A stretch of DNA of 64,000 nucleotides from DASREM01 sp035652095 (GTDB lineage: Bacteria > Acidobacteriota > Terriglobia > Terriglobales > Acidobacteriaceae), in contig DASREM010000055.1 in NCBI GenBank assembly GCA_035652095.1, forward strand, positions 186,001 to 250,000, in the 5' to 3' direction. The notes below the pieces were generated by a model, which ran no database searches, was not told the DNA's origin, and worked only from the letters and a program-made list of their open reading frames with translations. The position numbers and the translations under genes are program-made. Within the stretch, counting starts at the first letter, position 1. Each line of letters starts with the position of its first letter. Shown here one piece after another: positions 1 to 8,097 of the stretch.

Positions 1-720
1 CCCTTGAAAATTCCACTGCAGCTGATCGCGGTCCTCGTGTTCCTTCACGATTCGGAAATCGTACTTCCTGCCTCTGTGCCACAGAATGGCCCTGCGGAAC
101 GTCAGTCCAAACGGAAGATCGTAGATCAATGCCTCGAGCGTACTCGCCTGCTCGCCCGCAAAGTAGAGATGTGCCCAGGTCCAGAAATTGCGATGACGAT
201 ATCCGCAGTTGTGCCCTTGCAGCCCGTACCCTAGAGGGTCGCCTTCGAATCGCCGCTCGTCGAATGTGATGTATCCCGAAAAGGTCGCATCCGAGTGCGG
301 CGTTCGCGAGAAGCCAATCCAGCCTTTATTGCTCAGGGTGGTTGCGAAAGTGGACTTGTACGTCAAGTTCCACGTGACGCGGTGGCCAAAGACGCTCAGG
401 TCGCCGCAACATGAATTGTCGCCGATGCTGTTGTTTTCAACCCTGAACTGAAAGCTGTCCGCTCCGGAACTCAGTCGAAGCTGGTCGAGGCCAAATCCCT
501 GAATCGCGCTGCCGGGCGCCGCGTCTTTGCGAAACCACGTCGCCCAAACCTGGACCGGCATGTTGAGCGAATCGTCCGCCGGACGCGCGCGCCCGGGATT
601 CAGCAGCAGGTAGCGAAACCACCAGGCTCCCGGTTCACCGGCCAAGCCCATGCGGAGAAACCAGACCTCATAACGGCGCCGCGAAGACAGAGATGAGTAA
701 ACGCTGTTGAGGTTGCGCAT
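1..720 (-). CDS. CrtC/AttH/tocopherol-cyclase-like lipocalin-fold protein (3' end cut by window edge)
   Basis: An open frame of 240 codons runs from an ATG at 720 off the left edge without a stop. No other ATG, GTG or TTG lies between this ATG and the in-frame stop just upstream (751-753), so the start is well set; a weak GAGG sits about 10 bases before it. The protein begins with an R-Y-E-V-W-F block and has a second block near residues 170-190 (G-H-N-C-G-Y, then F-W-T-W-A-H). These resemble the paired blocks of the CrtC/AttH/tocopherol cyclase family, beta-barrel proteins acting on hydrophobic substrates such as carotenoids. The family assignment is from memory of these motifs and is tentative. 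No signal peptide is visible. It is divergent from the esterase starting near 897. Confidence 0.55.
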   Translation of the reverse strand, partial: MRNLNSVYSSLSSRRRYEVWFLRMGLAGEPGAWWFRYLLLNPGRARPADDSLNMPVQVWATWFRKDAAPGSAIQGFGLDQLRLSSGADSFQFRVENNSIGDNSCCGDLSVFGHRVTWNLTYKSTFATTLSNKGWIGFSRTPHSDATFSGYITFDERRFEGDPLGYGLQGHNCGYRHRNFWTWAHLYFAGEQASTLEALIYDLPFGLTFRRAILWHRGRKYDFRIVKEHEDRDQLQWNFQG

Positions 721-896
721 AGAATCGCCGCCTCGAATTGTGTACTCTTCTCACCTCCGCATCAAGGACGCACTCCATCATCACCCACCCGCGTGAGTCG
801 CATCACACTGGGAACAGCCCGTTCCTTGTAGATTGGCATCGGGCGAATTTCATGCCGCCCTGGGCACGACAAGCGCGGCATCGAATTCCTTCTCGC

Positions 897-1949
897 ATGT
901 CTGCCCGCATCCATCTGCCGGGTTCCATTTCCCATCGCAGCAAGGCCCTCTCAAATTTATTTTGGACAATGGCGCAGGCCGCCCCTCGCCGCGTACTGAA
1001 AGGGCCTTCCCTGCCCAGTTGGAACTGGATCATGGAATTGGGCACCGGGTTTTTGCGCAAGCACCTGAACACTGCGTTCGAGATGCCTGACATAAACCAG
1101 GCCCGCCGCTTCCTGGACTCAATCGAACTGCGCTTGCCCATGCACGACGGAGTCAAGCGCACCCCAGTTACCCAGCCTGGCTTTCGCGGCGAGTGGTTCG
1201 AACTGGAAAACCATTCATCCGCCGCCACGCTGCTCTATTTTCATGGTGGAGGCTACACTTTCTACCCTCGTTCCTATTCGTTTTTCCTGCAACTCATGAC
1301 CAAGGCGACGCAGGCTCGCCTGCTTGCCCTGGACTACCGCCTCGCGCCCGAACACCGTTTTCCGGCACAGCTTGACGATGCCATCGCTGCTTATTCCTGG
1401 CTGCTCAATGAGGGCACCCAGCCGGAGAAGTTGATCATTGCGGGCGACTCCGCCGGCGCCCACCTGGCCCTTGGCTGCCTTTTGCGGGCGCGCGACCTGA
1501 ATCTGCCCATGCCCGCCCTAGCCATTGCCCTCTCTCCACCCACCGACCTTGAAACCGACTGGCCCAGCTACGAACTGAACGCGCCGTACGACTGGATCCA
1601 GAAGCCGATGCTGAACACCTGGGCAGATTATTTCTGTTCCGTGAGTGAGCGAAAAAATCCATGTATCTCTTTGATCAACGCTAATTTAAGTAACCTTTGT
1701 CCAATCTACATTCAATGTGGCAGCGCCGAAATCCTGTACGACAGCATTCAGGCCTTCGGCGCACGCGGCCAGGCTGAGGGAGCTCAGATCACAATCGAAA
1801 GCTGGCCCGACATGAATCATGTGTTCCAGCTTTTTGGACCCGCGCTGGCACAGAGCCGGCAAGCCCTTTCCCAAATTGGGAAGGCCACGCAGGCAGCCAT
1901 ACTTGCAGCCGATCACTCCAAGCCTCGGCTGGTTGCGGAACGAGAATGA
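897..1949 (+). CDS. Alpha/beta hydrolase, hormone-sensitive-lipase family esterase
   Basis: Predicted carboxylesterase acting on short or medium acyl esters. The oxyanion-hole motif H-G-G-G-Y is followed by the nucleophile elbow G-D-S-A-G-A-H, the usual pair in the HSL (family IV) esterases. The likely acid is the Asp in E-I-L-Y-D-S and the likely His is in D-M-N-H-V-F near the C terminus. From the ATG at 897 the protein is 350 residues, close to family length. The frame is open up to 738 (GTG, with an ATG at 852), and no start has a clear ribosome site, so the N terminus is uncertain. The extra upstream residues look non-coding. It precedes a second lipase-like hydrolase on the same strand. 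Confidence 0.85.
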   Translation: MSARIHLPGSISHRSKALSNLFWTMAQAAPRRVLKGPSLPSWNWIMELGTGFLRKHLNTAFEMPDINQARRFLDSIELRLPMHDGVKRTPVTQPGFRGEWFELENHSSAATLLYFHGGGYTFYPRSYSFFLQLMTKATQARLLALDYRLAPEHRFPAQLDDAIAAYSWLLNEGTQPEKLIIAGDSAGAHLALGCLLRARDLNLPMPALAIALSPPTDLETDWPSYELNAPYDWIQKPMLNTWADYFCSVSERKNPCISLINANLSNLCPIYIQCGSAEILYDSIQAFGARGQAEGAQITIESWPDMNHVFQLFGPALAQSRQALSQIGKATQAAILAADHSKPRLVAERE

Positions 1950-2040
1950 CGGACCTCTTACATCCCGTCCTGATCAACTTGCCTCTTATCGGTAGCTCAG
2001 ACACACGTTATGATACGTGCGCTACCCGGAGGGCCATTGA

Positions 2041-2847
2041 GTGAAGAAGAAAAACGGAAATGGTAGGAAGGCAGTAGCGTCGCCGCGTAAGGGCCGTGTT
2101 CGTGAGCACGAGGCTGCGGCTGACATTCCAATCTGGAAGGAAGCGCTCTTCGGAGCTGAACTACTCCTGCTTCATGCCTCGCCCGTCTACTACGGCCTCG
2201 GCATTCCGCACGGCGACAATTCTGCTGTCGTCGTGATTCCCGGCTTCCTCGGCACTGATCTCTACATGACTCATCTGAACTCGTGGCTGGAACGGATTGG
2301 ATATCGTCCGTATTTTTCCGGGATCGGCATGAATGCGGAGTGTCCGAATTTATTAATCCGATATCGGCTGACCGCGACCATCGAGAAGGCCCTGCGCGAA
2401 ACCGGACGCAAAATCCACCTCATCGGCCACAGCCTGGGCGGAATCATCGCGCGGTCAGTTGCGGCGCAGCGCCCAAAAGACGTCGCTTCCGTGATCACGT
2501 TGGGGGCCCCCCTGCAGGGAACGGTGATGCATCCGTCCGTTCTTCAGGCCGCCGATCTCGTACGCCGGCAAATTCTCGACGAGCATGGACAACGCGTTCT
2601 TCCCGATTGCTACACTCCACGTTGTAGTTGCGACTTCCTCGGCTCCCTTCGTTGCACCATGCCTCCATCTATCGTCGAGACGGCGGTATTCACGCGCAAC
2701 GACGGCGTGGTGGACTGGCGCTATTGCGGCACAGGCGATGAAGAGGCGGATTTCGAAGTACCCGGCACACACGTGGGACTGGTGTTTAACCCGTCCGCTT
2801 ACACGATTATTGCCGAGCGCCTGCACGAGGCCGCATCGAACCAATAA
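2041..2847 (+). CDS. Lipase-like alpha/beta hydrolase
   Basis: A 268-residue protein with a lipase fold: an N-terminal strand V-V-V-I-P-G-F-L-G-T-D, then the nucleophile elbow G-H-S-L-G-G. The candidate acid is in T-R-N-D-G-V-V-D and the candidate His in G-T-H-V-G-L. The motif set fits triacylglycerol-lipase or PGAP1-like hydrolases that act on acyl esters. It starts at a GTG with GGAGG about 10 bases upstream. The first 30 residues are Lys/Arg-rich with no signal peptide, so it is probably cytoplasmic. It lies upstream of the AdhE and wax-ester-synthase run, so a role in turnover of stored lipid is possible but only inferred. Confidence 0.8.
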   Translation: MKKKNGNGRKAVASPRKGRVREHEAAADIPIWKEALFGAELLLLHASPVYYGLGIPHGDNSAVVVIPGFLGTDLYMTHLNSWLERIGYRPYFSGIGMNAECPNLLIRYRLTATIEKALRETGRKIHLIGHSLGGIIARSVAAQRPKDVASVITLGAPLQGTVMHPSVLQAADLVRRQILDEHGQRVLPDCYTPRCSCDFLGSLRCTMPPSIVETAVFTRNDGVVDWRYCGTGDEEADFEVPGTHVGLVFNPSAYTIIAERLHEAASNQ

Positions 2848-3102
2848 GGGCTTTTCTTCCTCAAGTGACGCGAGCTCGCGGCACTCCTCCATTTGCTTAG
2901 ATCGCCGACGCGACTCCGCGAACTCTCGATCAAGGTCACTCCGCAACCGTGATGCGGGTCACATCTTAATGGCTGCGATCCTCGTAGGCTCAGATAAGAG
3001 ACGGTTGAGCATGGCTGTTCTGAAGCGCCCAACTTCCAATTTCCCCGGTTGCAAACGCACCCGGAGGTGAAAGTACGCTCCGCGTTTGAACGAGGTAGAG
3101 AG

Positions 3103-3489
3103 ATGAACCTGACTGAGTGGTCGCGATCAAGCATCGACTATGGCCGCAAGCTTGTGAATTCCGGGTTGGAAGGCGCGCGGGAAGGGGAGGAAGAATTTCT
3201 GCACGGCGACAGCCTCACTCCCTTTCTCGGCGACTCCCTCCGCGATGCCTGGAAACCCGCCGTGGTCGGGGCTTGCCTGGGAACACTGGGTGGCTGCCTC
3301 ACCAACGGACGGCGTCCCTCGTGGCGAACTCTCGGCTTTGGTGTGCTGGGCGGCCTGATTGGACTTAGCGCCGGCATCGTGTGGAGCAGCCGCGGCTTGG
3401 GCCGTTGCGTGTTTTATGACGCCGTCAAAAAAATCAACCGGGTTCGCGACGAACATTGGCTGGAAAAAAATCCCATCGACTACGCGTAG
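3103..3489 (+). CDS. Small membrane protein with glycine-rich helices, unknown function
   Basis: A 128-residue protein. The chosen ATG at 3103 follows an AGGTAGAGAG ribosome site; an open frame extends to 3049 without one. The N-terminal half is polar. Residues about 55-95 form two short glycine-zipper hydrophobic stretches (V-V-G-A-C-L-G-T-L-G-G-C, then L-G-G-L-I-G-L-S-A-G-I-V), consistent with a membrane hairpin. The tail is charged. I do not recognise the family. It ends 48 bases before adhE on the same strand and probably heads that transcript, so a membrane-anchoring role for the lipid enzymes could be imagined, but nothing in the sequence proves it. Confidence 0.6.
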   Translation: MNLTEWSRSSIDYGRKLVNSGLEGAREGEEEFLHGDSLTPFLGDSLRDAWKPAVVGACLGTLGGCLTNGRRPSWRTLGFGVLGGLIGLSAGIVWSSRGLGRCVFYDAVKKINRVRDEHWLEKNPIDYA

Positions 3490-3537
3490 CGCTGTGGTGG
3501 CTCGTTCCGCCTTCTTCTCTCCCGTCGGAGGACCGCA

Positions 3538-6159
3538 ATGGTGAGTACCGTAAATCTGACCGAAGAACGAACCTCTTACCTGGAAGGGCTGGTGCGCAAG
3601 GCCCGCACCGCCGCCGCCGTGTTCACGCAATTCACCCAGGAAGATGTGGACCACATCGTCAAACCCATGGTGCTGGCAGGTCTCGCCCAGGCCCAGGCCC
3701 TCGCCCGCCTCGCCGTCGAGGAAACCAAGCTCGGGATCATGGAAGACAAGGCCATCAAGAACATGGTGGCCACGGAATTCGTCTACAACTACGTCAAAGA
3801 CAAACGCACCGTGGGATGCATTCGCGAATTTCCCGAACGCGGCCTCACCGAAGTGGCGGAACCGATCGGCGTCATCCTCTCCATGACCCCGATCACCAAT
3901 CCCACATCCACCGTCCTGTTCAAGTGCATCATGGCGATCAAGACCCGCAACGCCGTGATCTTCAGTCCTCACCCCAATGCCTGGCGCTGTTGCTCTGAGG
4001 CTGTCCGGATCATGTACGAAACCGCGGTGAAGTATGGCGCCCCGGAGGGCGTGTTCACCTGCCTGGAATCGCACGATCTCGAGGACAACGCCTACCTGAT
4101 GCATCACAAAGATATCGGCCTGATTGACGCGACCGGAGGTCCGGGAGTCGTAAAAGCCGCATACAGTTCCGGAAAACCGGCCCTGGGCGTCGGACCGGGC
4201 AACACTCCTGTCTATCTGAACAAGACCGCCGATCTCAACATCGCGGTCGTGGACATCATCACTTCCAAGACTTTCGACAACGGCACCATCTGCGCTTCCG
4301 AACAGACGGTAGTGATCGATGACGAAATTTATGACTCGGTGCTGAAAAAATTTGCCGAACTGGGCGCGCATATCTGCGACGAGCAGGAAGCCACCCTGCT
4401 GGGACGCAAGTTGATCGATCCTGAAACCGGCTTCATGCAGCCCACCGCCATCGGGCAGAACGCCGCCGACATCGCTCGCGCCGTCGGAATCAAGGTAAAA
4501 CCCGATACCAAGCTCCTGGTCGCTCCCATCCACGGCGTAGGACTGGAACATCCGCTCTCGTTTGAGAAGCTCTTCCCGGTGCTCTCGGTGTACCGCGCCA
4601 GGAGCATGGACGAAGCCCTGAAGGTTTGTGTCGACGTGAACCACCTGCGCGGCATGGGACATACCGCAGTGGTTTTCTCGCGGGAGGACTCGGTCATCCG
4701 CAAGTTCAGCGAAGTCATCAACGCCGGACGCATTATCGTCAATTCACCCGGCTCCGTAGGCGCGTTCGGCGGAATCTACAACGACATGGTTCCCACCTTC
4801 TCGTTCGGGTGCGGCACTGCCGGCGGAAACAGCACCACCGACAACGTCAACGTCTATCACTACCTCAACATCAAGCGCGTCGCGCGAAGAACGCAGGCCC
4901 ACATGTGGTTCCGTGTTCCTAACGAGATATACTTCAACCTCAACGCCGTCGAGAATTTGCGGCACTTGCACTCCGACTCCACCATCATTATTACCAATCC
5001 CGCGTTGGAGCAGATCGGCTACGTTGATATCGTCCGCAACCATCTTGAACCGCATACGCCCGTTCACGTCTCTGTGATTCCCGACGCGGAGCCTGAGGCA
5101 AAAGTGATCGCCCAGGGAGTCGAAGCCCTCAACTTCTACAAAGCGGACCAGATCATCGCGCTTGGCGGGGGCTCGATCATTGACGCTGCCAAGATCATGA
5201 AGCTCAAGTATGAGTCTCCCCAGGCCGATCTGGAAGAATTGGCCGCGCCGTTCATGGACATTCGCAAGCGCGTCGTGGAGTATCCCGCGCGGAAGGCCAG
5301 CCGCGCGCGCCTGGTCGCGATTCCCACCACCAGCGGCACCGGAAGCGAGGTCACTCCCTTCGCCGTGCTGTCTGACAAGAGCCGCGGACGCAAGGTCACC
5401 CTTGTCGACTATTCCCTCACTCCCGACGTGGCGATTGTGGATCCCCAGTTCGTCATGACCATGCCCAAGGGCCTGACCGCCGATACCGGCATCGACTGCC
5501 TCACCCACGCTCTCGAAGCCGGCGTGTCCATCTACGCTTCAGCTTTTACCGACTCCAATGCCATGCAGGCGATTCGCCTGGTATTCAAGTACCTGCCCGT
5601 GGCGTATGAAAACCCCAATGACGAAGAGGCCCGCAGCATGATGCACAATGCGGCCTGCATCGCTGCGATTGCGTTTTCCAACGCTGCTGTCGGGGTGAAT
5701 CATGCGCTGGCGCACGCCTTCGGCGCTCGCTTCAACGTGCCTCATGGCCGCGCGAACGCGCTCATGCTGCCCCACGTCATCGCTTATAACGCGTCCGTGC
5801 CCACCAAGTTCATGCCCTCGCCCAACCAGAAGGGCTATGTCGCGCACAAAAAATATGCGACCATGGCCGACCTTCTCGGCCTCGGTGGAAACACCATCCA
5901 GGAAAAAGTGCAGAACCTGGTCAGCGCCACTGAACAACTGCTCGACCGCTTGAACGTGCCACGCTCCATTGCCGAACTGGGCATTTCCCGCGAGCAGTTT
6001 GAGCGCGCCATGCCGGAGCTGGCGAAAAATGCGTTCGACGATCCATCCGGACGCTCCAATCCTCGCATGCCCCTGGTCAACGAACTTGTCGAATTGTTTT
6101 GGACCGCATACCGGGGACGCGGTCTGTCGCGGAACACATCGAATCCGAATGTTGCGTAA
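3538..6159 (+). CDS. adhE: Bifunctional acetaldehyde-CoA/alcohol dehydrogenase
   Basis: An 873-residue AdhE, close to the usual 870-890. The N-terminal half is a CoA-acylating aldehyde dehydrogenase with its catalytic Cys near residue 250 (D-N-G-T-I-C-A-S-E-Q). The C-terminal half is an iron-dependent alcohol dehydrogenase: NAD site G-G-G-S, then D-C-L-T-H-A-L-E-A and N-H-A-L-A-H-A-F followed by V-P-H-G, which supply the Asp and three His metal ligands. It reduces acyl-CoA to aldehyde and then alcohol with NADH in the cytoplasm, in long spirosome filaments in known members. GGAGG lies seven bases before the ATG. The STAS and WS/DGAT genes follow at once, so it may supply alcohol for wax esters as well as serving fermentation. 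Confidence 0.95.
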   Translation: MVSTVNLTEERTSYLEGLVRKARTAAAVFTQFTQEDVDHIVKPMVLAGLAQAQALARLAVEETKLGIMEDKAIKNMVATEFVYNYVKDKRTVGCIREFPERGLTEVAEPIGVILSMTPITNPTSTVLFKCIMAIKTRNAVIFSPHPNAWRCCSEAVRIMYETAVKYGAPEGVFTCLESHDLEDNAYLMHHKDIGLIDATGGPGVVKAAYSSGKPALGVGPGNTPVYLNKTADLNIAVVDIITSKTFDNGTICASEQTVVIDDEIYDSVLKKFAELGAHICDEQEATLLGRKLIDPETGFMQPTAIGQNAADIARAVGIKVKPDTKLLVAPIHGVGLEHPLSFEKLFPVLSVYRARSMDEALKVCVDVNHLRGMGHTAVVFSREDSVIRKFSEVINAGRIIVNSPGSVGAFGGIYNDMVPTFSFGCGTAGGNSTTDNVNVYHYLNIKRVARRTQAHMWFRVPNEIYFNLNAVENLRHLHSDSTIIITNPALEQIGYVDIVRNHLEPHTPVHVSVIPDAEPEAKVIAQGVEALNFYKADQIIALGGGSIIDAAKIMKLKYESPQADLEELAAPFMDIRKRVVEYPARKASRARLVAIPTTSGTGSEVTPFAVLSDKSRGRKVTLVDYSLTPDVAIVDPQFVMTMPKGLTADTGIDCLTHALEAGVSIYASAFTDSNAMQAIRLVFKYLPVAYENPNDEEARSMMHNAACIAAIAFSNAAVGVNHALAHAFGARFNVPHGRANALMLPHVIAYNASVPTKFMPSPNQKGYVAHKKYATMADLLGLGGNTIQEKVQNLVSATEQLLDRLNVPRSIAELGISREQFERAMPELAKNAFDDPSGRSNPRMPLVNELVELFWTAYRGRGLSRNTSNPNVA

Positions 6160-6173
6160 CACGGAGTGCACGA

Positions 6174-6449
6174 ATGGCGACCACAGCGGAAGATCTCAGA
6201 ATTGACGGCGCAGGAGTGGCAAGCCTGCTCCAGCAGGCCACGGAACAGCTCAAGCGCGGGGAACAGAACGTGGTCGTGGATTTCACCTCGGTCCGGCGGA
6301 TTGACCCCCGCAGCCTTGCGTTGCTGGAGCAGTTGGCCGGTGAAGCGGGAAAGCGACAAATACGAATCGCCCTGTGCGGCGTGAATGTGGACATTTACAA
6401 AGTCATGAAGTTGGCGCAACTGGCGCCGCTTTTTACGTTTCAGATTTGA
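6174..6449 (+). CDS. STAS-domain protein (anti-sigma-factor-antagonist-like)
   Basis: A 91-residue single-domain protein with the STAS pattern: a strand N-V-V-V-D-F-T-S-V-R-R-I-D, then a helix (S-L-A-L-L-E-Q-L-A) and a second strand I-R-I-A-L-C-G-V. In classical antagonists such as SpoIIAA the Asp is followed by a phosphorylatable Ser; here D-P-R-S places a Ser two residues later, so regulation by phosphorylation is possible but unproven. The start is the ATG at 6174, behind CGGAG; a longer frame to 6099 overlaps adhE and was not used. It sits 14 bases after adhE and 22 before the acyltransferase, so it is co-transcribed. Such domains also bind lipids or nucleotides. Confidence 0.75.
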   Translation: MATTAEDLRIDGAGVASLLQQATEQLKRGEQNVVVDFTSVRRIDPRSLALLEQLAGEAGKRQIRIALCGVNVDIYKVMKLAQLAPLFTFQI

Positions 6450-6471
6450 ACCAGCTTGGCGGAGAAATTGT

Positions 6472-8097
6472 ATGCCTCACGTGCCAGAAGACGATCGGCT
6501 TTCCTCGGGAGATGCCCTGTTCCTGCACCTCGAACGCGAAGGCATGCCCCTGAATGTCGCCTCCGTAAGTATCTTTGATGGCGCCATCTCTCTGAGGGCC
6601 TGCCGGCGTTTTATCGAATCCAAGTTGCCGCGCATTCCCCGCTACCGCCAACACCTCATGGCTTCGCCGTTCAACCTGGGGCCGCCGCGCTGGGAGTTCG
6701 ATCCGAACTTTGACATTCGCAACCACGTCACCGAACTGACACTCACCCGCGGAACCGACGCCGAACTCAAGAAAGTAGCCGGCCAGGTCCTCAGCAAAGT
6801 CATGGACCGCAGCCGCCCGCTGTGGGACTTCACGCTCATTCAGGGACTCAAGGGCAACCGGACTGCGATCATCACCCGTATTCATCACTGCCTGGCAGAC
6901 GGCCTTGCCGGCGTAAGCCTGCTCACCGCGATTATGGATGAACAACCCGACGCGGCCAGCAACGCGAAATCGGAAAAGAAAATTCACGGCGCCCGGCCCA
7001 GGACAGCGCCCACCCTGTTGAATGAGCTCATTACCTCATCGCTCTCGCTCGCACAACAGATCCTCAGCGCGCAACGGGAAGTCACCGACATGGTGCAGCA
7101 GGTCCTCGCAACCCCAAAGATGAAGAACCATTCCGGCGGTCATTCGGGGTCAGGCAAAATCGCAAGCAATGGGGCGATCCCGTCCGCCGAGCAGTGGGCA
7201 CGATACATGCCGGAGCTTGGGAGCGCCACCCAGCCTCTTCCCTTCAACATGATCTGCCGTGGACCACAGAGCTTTGCCTGGGCCGAGCTTCCGCTGTCCG
7301 ACATCAAAGCCGTCAAGAACGCCTGCGACGCAACCGTGAATGAAGTCGTACTCACCGTGTTCACTGACATGTTCCGGCGCTACAGCGAGATTCGCGGCGT
7401 CCGGACTCGGGGGCGTTTGCTGCGAGTGGTGGTGCCGGTCAACGTGCGTGGCGCCGAGAGTCCCAGCCACTTGGGCAACCGCATCACCTTTCTTCCGGTG
7501 AGCATCCCGCTCGGAATTCGCAGTCCGCGACAACTGTTGCGCGCGATCCAGAAGCGCACCGCATTCTTGAAGAGCGCCCACGTTGCCGAATGTGTTGGGC
7601 TGTTCGGCACCATGCTGGGAGCGATTCCGACCGCAGCCCAGATGCTGATTGCTCCCATTGTCAGCCAATTGCCGCTCGGCCTGTGCAACACGATCTGCAC
7701 CAATGTTCCCGGACCGCAGGTCCCGCTTTATCTTCTCGGCCGCAAGCTGGTCCGCTGCTACCCCTACGTGCCGATTGGCGGCGACATCGGGATCAACTGC
7801 GCGCTGCTCACCTACGATGGGGTCGCCCACTTCGGATTTACCGGCGACGTGCACGCCGCTCCCGATCTGTCGCGCCTGGAAAAACTCTTCCTCTCGAGCT
7901 ACGCGGAATTGCGTAAGCTGGCCGGCCTTGTGCCAGAGCCGCGCGCCAGGAAAACTCGCAAGCCAAAAATCGCGCAGAACTTTCCTTCCGGCGAAGTAAC
8001 ACTCGAGCCGGTTCACGCCGCCCCGCCTGCCAGCCCGCCGCTCTCCACCGTTTCTCCCCCTGCGGAGGACGAGAAAGCGCTGGTTCACTCGAATTGA
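6472..8097 (+). CDS. Wax ester synthase / acyl-CoA:diacylglycerol acyltransferase (WS/DGAT)
   Basis: A 541-residue acyltransferase with the family's catalytic H-H-x3-D-G motif (I-H-H-C-L-A-D-G-L-A-G-V, near residue 138) and the C-terminal N-V-P-G-P block. It transfers acyl-CoA chains to long-chain alcohols or diacylglycerol, giving wax esters or triacylglycerol storage lipid at the inner membrane. Length is slightly above the usual 450-480 because of a Pro/Ala-rich, Lys-rich tail of about 60 residues, probably disordered. A GGCGGAG site precedes the ATG. The stop overlaps the next gene's start. Placement beside AdhE (alcohol supply) and two lipases supports storage-lipid metabolism. Confidence 0.92.
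   Translation: MPHVPEDDRLSSGDALFLHLEREGMPLNVASVSIFDGAISLRACRRFIESKLPRIPRYRQHLMASPFNLGPPRWEFDPNFDIRNHVTELTLTRGTDAELKKVAGQVLSKVMDRSRPLWDFTLIQGLKGNRTAIITRIHHCLADGLAGVSLLTAIMDEQPDAASNAKSEKKIHGARPRTAPTLLNELITSSLSLAQQILSAQREVTDMVQQVLATPKMKNHSGGHSGSGKIASNGAIPSAEQWARYMPELGSATQPLPFNMICRGPQSFAWAELPLSDIKAVKNACDATVNEVVLTVFTDMFRRYSEIRGVRTRGRLLRVVVPVNVRGAESPSHLGNRITFLPVSIPLGIRSPRQLLRAIQKRTAFLKSAHVAECVGLFGTMLGAIPTAAQMLIAPIVSQLPLGLCNTICTNVPGPQVPLYLLGRKLVRCYPYVPIGGDIGINCALLTYDGVAHFGFTGDVHAAPDLSRLEKLFLSSYAELRKLAGLVPEPRARKTRKPKIAQNFPSGEVTLEPVHAAPPASPPLSTVSPPAEDEKALVHSN

Noticed and set aside
3127..4662. 511-codon open frame on the minus strand
   Set aside because: It lies antisense to the N-terminal half of adhE. 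Its protein is His/Gly/Asp-rich without motifs, the usual product of a high-GC gene read backwards.
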